Counted from the first letter of the stretch, positions 24,828 to 33,306 are shown. The stretch is DNA of 64,000 nucleotides from Methanoculleus sp. 7T (GCF_023195915.1 NZ_JALPRP010000002.1:124001-188000); one strand, 5' to 3'. A program made the numbers and translations. Notes: a model not told the origin generated them from the sequence alone.

Positions 24828-25630
24828 CCTCTTTTCCAGAAGGACAGCGGGGATAGGACCGGCCGGAAAACCGCCGGCATAGGCCTTCTGTGTGGCTCTC
24901 TCCTGCGTCTCTGCTGGCAGGGGTTCCCGGTCGCTATTTAGGGTCGGAAACATCACGATGCAAGGGTATACCGAATCAATAAGATCGAGAGCTACCTTCC
25001 CCCATACCCATCCCCTCGCCGTGCATGAGAACAGAAAATGCCAGATCCCGAAAATGCTGTCGGTCGGATCCAGGGGTCGAAACCCGGCACGAGTTCCCGA
25101 GTTGGATCCACGTTCGTTCTCGTGTTGGATCCATGCCCAGATCCCTTTCGGGGGCCCCTACGGGCCGGTTCAAAACTGCAAAATTTGCCGGGGGGTTCGG
25201 CTCCAGGGTGAGGCGGATCCCGAACGTGAGAGAATCCGGGTGCGTCGCTATGCGCCGGTTCGGGGGTCGAAACCGATATCGCCCGGACCGGGGATCTTGC
25301 GATATCCTGAGGATCCCGGAGCATGGCCCGGCTCGTCGATACTCGTCGGTTGAGTGCGACGGTTTGCGTCACCCTCCCCGGTGGCGCGGTCCTGGAGAGT
25401 GGCGCGCTATGGCGCACCTGTCGCGCGATGTCGCGGGCCGGGACTCTCCGTCGGGTGTCCCGCTATGTCTCGCTTGACCGGCTCCGGAGGTCCCGGCCGC
25501 TTCTCCAGTGGGGCAACCTCTGTTGCCGGTGCGTTCGCCTCGCACTGTTCCCACAGGCCGGGGAATTTTTCTGTAGTGTAGGGCCGCTTTTCCCGTCCCG
25601 GCGCCGGAATAAGCGTCGGTAAGGGCTCCG
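24828..25630. other. About 800 bases without a convincing gene, GATC-rich
   Basis: Frames exist in several directions, but their compositions (Arg/Ser/Pro-rich) look like shadows. The stretch 25040-25320 is dense in GATC (eight sites, five of them ggatcc), contains 'gggtcgaaacc' twice, and a half-match 'aaatttgccggg' to the palindrome at 25708. It could hold a replication or regulatory region; nothing proves it. Confidence 0.4.
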
Positions 25631-26101
25631 TTAGGGCTCGGAGTGTCCCGTTAACTGCCGCTTATTGCCCCGGTCGGTGCACTGGTGGGGCCGGGGTAAA
25701 AGAACATCCCGGCAAATTTGCCGGGAGGTGTCGATCACTCGGAGGGCGGGCGGTCCTGGTGGGGTGTCCCGGGTGCATTGTCCCGCCGGGATCCTCCGGG
25801 CCGCGTCACTCGCCGGGGTGACATCGGTGACATGCCAAGCCGGGCGCTCGTGGTCGGGTGTCGGGGTTCCGGGCCGGGGGAAGGATTCGACGAGGGCGGG
25901 AGACGGGCCGGCCTGGAGTGACATCGTGCCGGCACCGAACCGCCGCACCAGGGCGATCTCCTCCCGCCGGCCGCACGCGGGACAGGTTGCGGGGTCGAGG
26001 GTCGCGGCCGTCCATCGCAGGCCACACCCGGAGCACCGGAGAAGGACCCGGGGCGAGAGCGTGCCGGTCTCGTCGGGCACGGTCGCCGGGGGGCGGCTCA
26101 T
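25631..26101 (-). CDS. Zinc-ribbon protein of the element
   Basis: 156 residues from ATG 26101, whose ATGA overlaps the stop of the preceding TAG-containing frame. The N-terminal half holds a classic zinc ribbon: 'VLLRCSGCGLRW' followed by 'TCPACGRREEI'. The C-terminal half is Pro/Thr/Arg-rich and probably disordered. An 18-bp perfect palindrome lies inside the coding region (25708-25725). It is last gene of the leftward methyltransferase-primase operon. A role in replication or transcription is possible but unproven. Confidence 0.55.
   Translation of the reverse strand: MSRPPATVPDETGTLSPRVLLRCSGCGLRWTAATLDPATCPACGRREEIALVRRFGAGTMSLQAGPSPALVESFPRPGTPTPDHERPAWHVTDVTPASDAARRIPAGQCTRDTPPGPPALRVIDTSRQICRDVLLPRPHQCTDRGNKRQLTGHSEP
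25708..25725. repeat. 18-bp perfect palindrome
   Basis: 'cccggcaaatttgccggg' is its own complement. It sits inside the zinc-ribbon gene, and half of it recurs near 25183. It may be a protein-binding site. Confidence 0.5.
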
Positions 26102-26553
26102 ATCCTGGTCACCACCTGGAGCACCCTCTTCTTCGTCCGCTCGGATGCCTTGACCACTTCCGGCAGGCTGATCGCTGCCAGGGAGAGGTATGCCGGCACC
26201 TCCCACCAGGATCCGCCGTCGTCCTGCATGGAGAGCCAGCTCTCAACCTGGAAGAGGAGGATCGGTTCTCCTGCAGGGAGGATGTGAGCGACGGCTGCGA
26301 GAGCTCGTTTTGTCTCCGCCGGCAGTCGGTCAACCTCTCCCTTCAGGATCCGGCAGATCTGCTACGTAGTCTTTTCCCACGCCGCCGGCCGGCCGGCGGC
26401 CGGGAGGGTGTCGATCGCAAACCCGGTGGTGCCGGCCTCCCGAACCACAGAGACCTTCGCCGCGTGGATCCGGAGTCGGTCGCCTGCCAGGAATCCCCGG
26501 GCAACTTCGGGCGGGAAGGTATCGAAGAACTGACGGGAGAGGGTCGGGGTCAT
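26098..26553 (-). CDS. Unknown protein with an internal in-frame TAG at codon 64
   Basis: The frame begins at ATG 26553, whose ATGA overlaps the primase stop, and runs to TGA 26098-26100, whose TGA overlaps the next gene's ATG. These two canonical couplings show the intended gene is 151 codons. It is broken only by TAG at 26362-26364. Before it: 'QFFDTFPPEVARGFLAGDRL'. After it: 'QICRILKGEVDRLPAETKRA', 'LLFQVESWLSMQDDGGSWWE'. Termination at the TAG would leave 63 residues. Either readthrough or a recent nonsense mutation must apply. No family recognised. Confidence 0.55.
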
Positions 26554-29500
26554 GCCGGCCGGCCTCCTTCTCGACGGACCCGCTCCACCTCTGCCAGGTA
26601 GTGCCCTTCGCATAGCGGGAACCCGGCACCACACCCATACGCCGCCGGTCGCCGGCACCTGGGGACCATGCACACCATTGAGCTCTCGTACTTCCGCCGC
26701 TCGTATCGATCGATCGGGTGCTTGAGGGTGCCAGGCGGGGGCGGGGATAGGTCAAGTGTATCCCAAGTGTATCCTTGATCGAAAATTTCGGGGACTTTAT
26801 CGGCCTCTGCTTCCCGAACTGGCGCGTTTACTGCCGTTTCTGCCGGAGGGGAGTGTATCCAGTGTATCCCCGTAGATCCTATAGCGCATAGATTTTCTGA
26901 TCGCGTTATAACCTTATCCGGTAACGTGTTTATATCAGGAGTTTTTCTTTGCGCGTAGGGTATGTTATAGGATACACTGGATACACTTGATGTTGCCGAT
27001 TCTCCAGATGCGCCGCCCGTTTCCTGTTCGGAGCGATTATCTCCCGATTCAGGGATACACTTAGGATACACTTCCGGGGTAGAAGAGGGCGGGGAGTAGG
27101 TGATCACCCAGGTGCGGATCCCATCCGCCCATTTGCCCTGTTTGATACACCACCCACCCGGGAAGTGCCGGCCGTCCACCCGCTTGAAGGCCATCCCCAG
27201 GACCCGGGAGAACGTCTTGGTTCTGGTGTGGTAGGCCTCTGCCAGGTCGTCGGGCATCGCATCCAGGAGCCCTATCCCCTCCGGGTAGGTCATGCGGGAG
27301 GCCACGCTCCCGGTGGTGAACGGGTTGCACCCGTAGAGTTTCCACAACGCCTGCAGGAAGTTCTCCCACTGGGTCCGGTCCTCGTCGGCTGCAAGGTAAA
27401 CTTCGTTCGCGTTTGCCATGAAGTCCGGCACGCCGGCACTCTCCAGGATCCCGCCGATCATGTCCCTCCAGGCCTCGAAGCTCCCCACCCGGGGCACCCG
27501 GACCGGTGCCGGGCGGCCGGCCTGAATCCATGCTCGAGCCACGGTGAAGACTGCTGCCAGGATCCCGCCTCGGGCCTGCTGCACCCACCGGATCAGGTCC
27601 GGGTGTCGGAACCCTTCTCGCTGCCAGGGCATCGGGTCTTGAGGGTCAACCCGGCTCTTGAAGGTCCGCCGGGCGAGGTCGCCGCCTACGGTCACGTTGT
27701 TACCGTTTGCCATCCAGAACGTCCGGACCGCGTAGGTCCTCTCTTCGGTCTGTCCGAGGATCCGGCCGGTCATCTCCACGGCAGTAAGGGCGGCTGCCAG
27801 CTCCGGAGAGGATAACCGATCCTCGAGGTTATCGAAAATCTGGATCCGGGTGCCGTTCTTGAGTCCCGCGAAAATCTCCTTCCGCATCTCCGGACCGGCC
27901 GGCATCGTCTTGAGGGCCGGTTCTCGTCCCTCTGCGATCCATCCGATCACCCGCTGCAGGAGACCGGCACCGGATCCCGCCTGCGGCTTGTCTGTCAGGT
28001 ACAAGGGCACCGATCCTGCAATGCCGGGGCGGAGCACGGCCGTGAACAGTGCACCGATCGCATTCGCCCGGTCCGCCGGACCGCAGAACGGGAAGTCCGC
28101 GAAGACTTCCCCGATCGTCTCCAGGGCGGCCGCCACCTCCTCCCGCGTCGGCACCGCCGGGACCGGGGGCAAGGCGAATCCGGCCGCCGGGAAGTAGTAG
28201 AGTCCGCTCACCTCGTCGTATCCGGGCGTCGCGTGAATGGTCCCGTCCTGGTGGAATACCGGGGTCCCGGTTACGCCTGCCAGGTGAGGCACCCGCCACG
28301 CCGCCGCCGGCAGGCTGAGAATATCCCGGACCACCTCGCGGGGCGGATGCGCCGGGCGCTCGTCGCCGTCCTTCAGTCTCCGATACCAGGTAATCAGACG
28401 GTCGAGGATCCCGGTTAACCCGTTTTCGTCCACCTCCTGAATATACAGGCCTTGTTTCTCGTCCAGGGCGGCACGCACCAGGCACGCACTCCGGGCGAAG
28501 AGCTCCGGGGGGCTGTTCCATCGGTTCACCACAGCTAGCGCCGTCTCGCTCATCTCGTGGATCGGGACTCCTGTCGTGCAGATCGACGGGGAGGCCTCCC
28601 CGTCCGGCCGCGCTCCCGGCACCGCCTCCGATCCGGCCGCTGCAGAGGTCGGGGTCGGTGCGGCGGTGGGCACCTCCGCTCGGGCCTCCCTCCGGACCGG
28701 GGCCGGCTTCGGGCGCTTCGGCTCCACCAGGGCGCGAAGCTCCGCCCACCCGTTCCCGTTGCACCCGTTATGGTGACACCCGGCAACCAGGGGGCCATCG
28801 GTCCGCTGTCCTACAAACGCGCTCTTATCCCGGTGTGCCGGGTCCCACGGGCATACGTCGAAGAGGTAGAAGGTCCGGAACCCGGTTTTGCTCTTCGCCT
28901 GGTAGGGCGGGAGGCTTGCGCCGTACTCCCGTAACCAGTCCTCCAGGTCGATCCCCGGGGCTCCACCGTTCCGGGGGCGGAACTCCTGCCGGGGCTGCTC
29001 CTCCGCCGGGGCCTGTGCTGCCAGGCCTGCCAGGTCCTCGATGCGAACCGGCTCGACCGTCTCCGGCACCTCCAGGATCCGCGCTCGTCGGTGCGGCCGT
29101 TCGGGAGTGTTGTCTCCCTTCCGGGCTACCGTCCCGTAGAGCTTCCAGATCCGGGCCGCGTTGAACGTGGTTTTATCGATCTCCCATCCGGGCTGATCCT
29201 CTGACGGATCCCTATCGAACGCTGCTCCCAGGGCTTTTAGGCACCGCTCTATCAGGGTCCGGCTCCCCTCGTCGTTCGGGAGGTCGATCCGGTACAGGAG
29301 GTGAGCACCGTTCCCGGAGTCCGCCCGGATCGGTTCGGGGAACTCGTGCTCCTCGGAGAGATACCGGGCCACCTTCCCGGCCGCCTCCAGGGCTGCCGCG
29401 TGCTCTTCGTCGGTGGAGCTGATCCCGGAGGGCCGCTTAACATCGATGTCCACCGGGAACCACCGCCGCCGGATAATGTCCGCGTCGGCGGTCGTCGCGG

Positions 29501-29822
29501 CCGCTTTCGGGAGTCGGGTCTCTATCCGGTTCGCTCTCCGGGAGAGCAGGGCCGGGGTGATCTCGTTCAGGACGATGTAGATCCCATCGTAGGTCCCGGT
29601 CGCGTCCAGGGCCTCGATTTTCCCGGCCGCGTCCGGCAGGTGATCCGCATCGAAATACCCGGATGCTGTCCACGGGTTGAGGGCTCGCACCTCGAGGATC
29701 CCGCCGGGAGGGGTAAGGAGCTGCAACGCCTGCAGGATCCCCGCATAGGGTCCGGTCCGTCCGGTGCCTGGTGCCGGTCCACGTGGGGATCCTGTTGCCG
29801 GGGTAATCGCGTCGTCGGTCAC
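26550..29822 (-). CDS. Primase-polymerase/helicase replication protein
   Basis: 1090 residues, GTG start overlapping the methyltransferase stop (GTGA). Residues ~40-260 form an archaeo-eukaryotic primase core: metal motif 'FPVDIDVKRP', 'DSGNGAHLLYRIDLP' (x-x-H), and 'WEIDKTTFNAARIWKLYGT'. A His/Cys patch follows ('DVCPWDPAHRDKS', 'AGCHHNGCNGNGW'). From ~600 there is a helicase-like ATPase with 'DKPQAGSGAGLLQRVI' where Walker A should be (Lys replaced by Ala), 'RIQIFDNLED' as Walker B, and 'TFWMANGNN' as sensor 1. It should initiate replication of the excised element; ATPase activity is doubtful. Confidence 0.82.
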   Translation of the reverse strand: MTDDAITPATGSPRGPAPGTGRTGPYAGILQALQLLTPPGGILEVRALNPWTASGYFDADHLPDAAGKIEALDATGTYDGIYIVLNEITPALLSRRANRIETRLPKAAATTADADIIRRRWFPVDIDVKRPSGISSTDEEHAAALEAAGKVARYLSEEHEFPEPIRADSGNGAHLLYRIDLPNDEGSRTLIERCLKALGAAFDRDPSEDQPGWEIDKTTFNAARIWKLYGTVARKGDNTPERPHRRARILEVPETVEPVRIEDLAGLAAQAPAEEQPRQEFRPRNGGAPGIDLEDWLREYGASLPPYQAKSKTGFRTFYLFDVCPWDPAHRDKSAFVGQRTDGPLVAGCHHNGCNGNGWAELRALVEPKRPKPAPVRREARAEVPTAAPTPTSAAAGSEAVPGARPDGEASPSICTTGVPIHEMSETALAVVNRWNSPPELFARSACLVRAALDEKQGLYIQEVDENGLTGILDRLITWYRRLKDGDERPAHPPREVVRDILSLPAAAWRVPHLAGVTGTPVFHQDGTIHATPGYDEVSGLYYFPAAGFALPPVPAVPTREEVAAALETIGEVFADFPFCGPADRANAIGALFTAVLRPGIAGSVPLYLTDKPQAGSGAGLLQRVIGWIAEGREPALKTMPAGPEMRKEIFAGLKNGTRIQIFDNLEDRLSSPELAAALTAVEMTGRILGQTEERTYAVRTFWMANGNNVTVGGDLARRTFKSRVDPQDPMPWQREGFRHPDLIRWVQQARGGILAAVFTVARAWIQAGRPAPVRVPRVGSFEAWRDMIGGILESAGVPDFMANANEVYLAADEDRTQWENFLQALWKLYGCNPFTTGSVASRMTYPEGIGLLDAMPDDLAEAYHTRTKTFSRVLGMAFKRVDGRHFPGGWCIKQGKWADGIRTWVITYSPPSSTPEVYPKCIPESGDNRSEQETGGASGESATSSVSSVSYNIPYAQRKTPDINTLPDKVITRSENLCAIGSTGIHWIHSPPAETAVNAPVREAEADKVPEIFDQGYTWDTLDLSPPPPGTLKHPIDRYERRKYESSMVCMVPRCRRPAAYGCGAGFPLCEGHYLAEVERVRREGGRPA

Positions 29823-30325
29823 GCCGGCACCTCCTCCGGTCCCGGGGCCGCCGGCATAGGAGCGACGAGCACCCCGAACCGGGCGAACACATCCGCGAAC
29901 CGCTGCACCTCGTCACCCAGGTAGAAGAGCACGGACGGGAACGGGGCGGGGGCCTTGCATCCGGAGAACTTCGGACGGCCGGCCACTTCACACCGGGGGT
30001 ATCTCTCGGATAGCACCCGGAACCACCGGGTATCGGTCGCGGCCTTGACGAGCACCACGGCCGCCGTGACTCTGCCGGCCTCGTGCTCCTCGCGGACCTT
30101 CTCGATCCACGGTCCGATCCCCTTCCCATACGGGAGGTTCAGGTAGACCCGGCCGGACCACTCCCGGGTAAGTCCATCGTCCTCCCTGGTGAAGTGCACC
30201 AGGGCGGGCACGTTCGGGGCCTCGTGGCTGTTGCTGCACGGGTCGAGGTCGATCCGGCCGTCGAAGAGATCCCGGACCGCCGCGGCCGGGTCGGTCACGA
30301 GTCGATACCCGTCCTGATGCCGCAA
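29819..30325 (-). CDS. Phage-type DNA N6-adenine methyltransferase (Dam-like)
   Basis: 168 residues from a TTG at 30325; the frame is open to 30577 with ATGs at 30577 and 30499, but a TATA box at 30462-30472 would place transcription below those. Motifs of the phage Dam family are 'GRIDLDPCSN', 'DGLTREWSGRVYLNLPYG', 'WIEKVREEHEAGRVTAAVVL', 'TDTRWF' and 'PFPSVLFYLG'. The catalytic (D/N)PP(Y/F) is NLPY here, a Pro-to-Leu change that may weaken activity. It is the first gene of the operon with the primase. Its likely role is to protect or time replication by methylating GATC. Confidence 0.7.
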   Translation of the reverse strand: MRHQDGYRLVTDPAAAVRDLFDGRIDLDPCSNSHEAPNVPALVHFTREDDGLTREWSGRVYLNLPYGKGIGPWIEKVREEHEAGRVTAAVVLVKAATDTRWFRVLSERYPRCEVAGRPKFSGCKAPAPFPSVLFYLGDEVQRFADVFARFGVLVAPMPAAPGPEEVPA

Positions 30326-30461
30326 CGGGCATCCCCGCCGGGCGTGCAGGGGGCACGGATCCTCTGGGGAGAGAAAAGACCCACATAGCGTTGCTTCCGT
30401 GCAACATGTCGGTGGGAGCGAACGGTCATCGGTCGATGCTTTGCCCGGGAATATAAGAACT

Positions 30462-30472
30462 CTTTTATATTT
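30462..30472 (-). promoter_or_regulatory. TATA box of the methyltransferase-primase operon
   Basis: On the minus strand 'aaatataaaag' preceded by purines is a good archaeal TATA/BRE. It would place the transcript start near 30438. The box is nearly symmetric and could also serve the plus strand. Confidence 0.4.
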
Positions 30473-30746
30473 TTCAGCCCTATTACACTCTGAGTACATC
30501 CTGTCCTCGCTGATAGCCTCTGAGGCGTGCGCTTCTGGCCGGCTCGCGCCTCGGATCCCTGTTCTGCGCATGCTCAATCCGCGAGTGCCCAGGTTCCTTC
30601 TTCGATCAATAGTTTCGCGAGTGCAGCCTCCAACGGGTGAGTACGTCCCATCGCCGCGAGAAGGTCGCGGGAGATAGTCCGCTTGGAAGCGTGCCCCTGC
30701 TGACCGGCTGGGGAAACACTCTTTGCCGCGAAGGGAGAACTTCTGA

Positions 30747-30983
30747 TCACCGGCTCACCCCGATATGTGGGTGTGTTGGCTCTTGGCAGGCGGGGTCTTC
30801 GTTGGTAGCGGTGCCCTGCCTGTCAGGGATCTTTTCGTATATGATCCGATCCTGCTCGTCGATCTTGACAACAAAATGATCGCCTTTCTCGAAGCCGTGC
30901 TTGGCCCGTAGGCGATGCGGGATCGTGAGCGCAAGCGATGCGGATGTCGCTCGACTTCGAACCGTCCCGATGATCTGTTCCAT
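30747..30983 (-). CDS. AbrB/SpoVT-type transcriptional regulator
   Basis: 78 residues. The N-terminal 52 form a swapped-hairpin DNA-binding domain: 'MEQIIGTVRSRATSASLALT', then 'IPHRLRAKHGFEKGDHFVVK' and 'IIYEKI'. The remaining tail is His/Pro-rich and probably disordered. No ribosome site; an A/T-rich stretch ~25 bases upstream suggests a leaderless mRNA. It lies between the replication operon and the integrase and could control either; it could also be an orphan antitoxin, as no toxin gene adjoins it. Confidence 0.75.
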   Translation of the reverse strand: MEQIIGTVRSRATSASLALTIPHRLRAKHGFEKGDHFVVKIDEQDRIIYEKIPDRQGTATNEDPACQEPTHPHIGVSR

Positions 30984-31080
30984 GCTTATACTGTGTCATG
31001 GATGAGCATTTAACTCTGTCTAATTTACGGGCTCAAATTGAAGAATTGGGCGCGTATGGGCTCCCGTTGGCTCCCGCAGG

Positions 31081-31345
31081 CACCTAGACGCCCGTCTCTT
31101 TCTAGGATAGAAACCCGGCTCATCATCCAGGGCAACGACCCCCATCACCCTGACGAGATCGAGGTCGCCTGTACGTCCGCCCGGGCAAGATATTCTAGGA
31201 ACCGTAGCGCCGCATTGAGGGCGAACCCTGGTCGTACCTCGGCTCCACGGTAAGGAGGATGCATACTGGTATCTCGATTGCGCCTACACAATAGCGCTCA
31301 ATCATCCAAGCTGACAAGTTGAGACCGACCTGTCGCGTCTGTTCT
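31081..31345 (+). pseudogene. Decayed duplicate of the gene at 20742
   Basis: DNA and protein both align with 20747-21020: shared 'cacctagac', 'caccctgacgagatcgag', 'gcatactgg.atctcgattgcgc', and at the end 'aagttgagaccgacctg'. Peptide fragments 'IIQGNDPHHPDEIEV' and 'IKGDDPHHPDEIET' correspond. This copy has frameshifts and extra stops. The same TAG near the start is conserved, so it was present before the copies separated or arose in both. Confidence 0.7.
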
Positions 31346-31485
31346 GAGACCGACAAAATAAGAGAAGCAGGGCGTTCAAATCATTTACTGAGCGCCCCGG
31401 GCACAATCCACAAGATTCCGCTAACTGTACCCAGACTGGGTTTATCTTGCGAAGTTGAAGGGGGAGAGCGGGAAGCCCCTGTCTT

Positions 31486-32721
31486 TCAGGGTGCGGTAGT
31501 TGGCGCTGGCGGTGTTGGGGATCTATTCTCCCGTATCAGCCGGATCGCCTCAATCGCCCGGACCGGATCCTGCACGAGGAGACTCTGAAGTTCTGCAAGA
31601 GCCCCATCGAGATCATTTCTTGACTTCTGCGAGAGTGCCAGACCACACCGGGCACAGAACTGAGAACCTGGCGGCATGACAAGGTGGCAGGTCGGGCACT
31701 GCACCGGCTCCGGGGATTCGCTCGCCTGGTCGCTCCCCGGCAACTCCACGCCGGCGAGGGCGGCAAAGGCATTATCCACGTCTTCATCAACCAGATGACT
31801 ATAACACGCGATCATCTGTGTGCTCTGGTTGCCCCAAAACGCCTTTTTCGCTAGCGTTTCCTGCATCCCGCCGCGAAGGGCGTGCGTTATCCTGCTGTGC
31901 CGGAACGAGTGCAGGGTGATCTTCTTCTTGATCCCGGCGGCCTTGGCGAAGTTATGGACCGCCTTCGCGAGCCCGCGATACTGCATCGGCTCGCCGCGGC
32001 TCGTCAGGAATACAAAGTTATCGCCGGTCGGGTCGCCGGGATACGAGCTCTTCCACTTAGCAAGATACTCACGGTAGGTGATGATCGGGATCGTCCGAAG
32101 CCGGCCGGTCTTCTCGGAGGTCCGGACCTTCGCTCCCCATTCATGGAAAGTAACATCCTTCCACTTCAGTGAAGCGACCTCTCCCGACCGGAGCCCGGCC
32201 TCGTACATCACGCCGAGGAGGGCCTTGTACTTAATGCTCTTCGCCGCGTCGATCAGCCGGGAGACCTCCTCCCCCGTCAGGATGTTGTCTTCGGTCTTCG
32301 TCTGCGTATTGTACTGCGGGTTTTTGATCTCTTTGATGATGCTCGCCGGAATATCGATATACTCGCGCTTCGCCAGCCAGAGGAAGAACCGCTTGGTAAA
32401 TCGCACGTAGTCGGCGATCGTGTTCTTCGCGTATGGCGTGCCGTCGTCCTTCTTCGCATACCGCATGCGGTTGATGCCGGCGAGCAGGTCCGCTTTCTTC
32501 GTCTCCGTGAACGGCGGGAGGTAGCGCCGCGATGCGATCAACGTGTAGACGGTCTTGAACTGACGGCCCGGAGAGAGCTTGCTCGAACTCTCCGCCACAT
32601 ACTCCCGAATAAGCCCCGCGTCCTCCGGAGTTATCCGTTCCTCCTCCTCCGCGGCCGCGAGGCTCTTCTCGATGAACCCGAAGAATTCCTCGGCCGAGTG
32701 GTGAAACCGCTCGTTCTCCAT
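31486..32721 (-). CDS. Tyrosine recombinase/integrase with C-terminal zinc ribbon
   Basis: 411 residues. It has an N-terminal SAM-like core-binding domain ('NTIADYVRFTKRFFLWLAKR') and a catalytic domain with Arg in 'YEAGLRSGEVASLKW', 'TLHSFRHSRITHAL' (H-x-x-R) and the nucleophile Tyr in 'MIACYSHL'. After ~30 residues there is a zinc ribbon ('CPTCHLVMPPGSQFCARCG'). It sits next to the right attachment repeat and reads inward, the standard place for an integrase acting on the tRNA-Thr site. All catalytic residues I can check are present, so it may be active. Confidence 0.93.
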   Translation of the reverse strand: MENERFHHSAEEFFGFIEKSLAAAEEEERITPEDAGLIREYVAESSSKLSPGRQFKTVYTLIASRRYLPPFTETKKADLLAGINRMRYAKKDDGTPYAKNTIADYVRFTKRFFLWLAKREYIDIPASIIKEIKNPQYNTQTKTEDNILTGEEVSRLIDAAKSIKYKALLGVMYEAGLRSGEVASLKWKDVTFHEWGAKVRTSEKTGRLRTIPIITYREYLAKWKSSYPGDPTGDNFVFLTSRGEPMQYRGLAKAVHNFAKAAGIKKKITLHSFRHSRITHALRGGMQETLAKKAFWGNQSTQMIACYSHLVDEDVDNAFAALAGVELPGSDQASESPEPVQCPTCHLVMPPGSQFCARCGLALSQKSRNDLDGALAELQSLLVQDPVRAIEAIRLIRENRSPTPPAPTTAP

Positions 32722-32787
32722 GATGTATTATATGTGCCCGAACTATTTAAAGAATTTTACGGATTAAGAACTCTGTTTCTACAAGCC

Positions 32788-32798
32788 CGCCTGAGGCT
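32788..32798 (+). repeat. attR: 11-bp direct repeat of the tRNA-Thr 3' end
   Basis: Exact copy of 20135-20145, located 67 bases upstream of the integrase start. It marks the right end of the element. Confidence 0.75.
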
Positions 32799-32868
32799 TC
32801 CTGTTCTCATTGTTCAAGATAAGTTCCATTGATTTCTGCAATTGAATGTCGATACTGCTCAGATAGCC

Positions 32869-33306
32869 ATGGCATCCATACAAGACGGCGACACCCTGCT
32901 CCTGCACTTCACCAGCACCCGCCCCGACGGCGAGATCTTCGAGGATACCCGAACGGGTGAGCCGGTCCGGGTGACCCTCGGAAAGCGCCAGATCAACCCC
33001 CTCTTTGAGGAGGCGCTGATCGGGAGAGAGCCGGGCGAGACGGTGACCGTAGTGCTGCCACCGGAGAAGGCCTACGGGAAATTCCGCAGGAAACTCGTGG
33101 TCACGATAAAGCGCAAGAAGCTGACCCTCGACCACGAACCGGTACCCGGTGAGTTCCTCAAAGTTGAGGTGATGGGGAAACCCTGCCTGGTGACCGTCGT
33201 CGACGTGACCGAGAAGAGCATCACCGTCGACGCCAACCACCCGCTTGCAGGGGAGACGATCACCTACGCGATCACGGTCGCGGCAATCCTTCCCCGGACC
33301 GGCTAG
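32869..33306 (+). CDS. FKBP-type (SlyD-like) peptidyl-prolyl isomerase
   Basis: 145 residues from ATG 32869 (a TTG at 32842 is the other option; neither has a clear ribosome site). The FKBP fold with an insert-in-flap chaperone domain is visible: 'GDTLLLHFTSTRPDGEIFED', 'NPLFEEALIGREPGETVTV', 'PPEKAYG', and the late 'VDANHPLAGETITYAI' that returns to the FKBP core. It lacks the His-rich nickel tail of bacterial SlyD. It should assist folding in the cytoplasm. It is the first host gene right of the integrated element. Confidence 0.9.
   Translation: MASIQDGDTLLLHFTSTRPDGEIFEDTRTGEPVRVTLGKRQINPLFEEALIGREPGETVTVVLPPEKAYGKFRRKLVVTIKRKKLTLDHEPVPGEFLKVEVMGKPCLVTVVDVTEKSITVDANHPLAGETITYAITVAAILPRTG

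Noticed and set aside
25025-25477. 150-codon frame in the gene-poor part of the element
   Set aside because: Arg/Ser/Pro-rich composition with no fold-like pattern, no ribosome site; other frames in the same DNA are equally open because of GC bias.
30747-30983. Toxin-antitoxin pair based on the AbrB-like gene
   Set aside because: No PIN, MazF or RelE-like frame lies on either side, so only a regulator is called.
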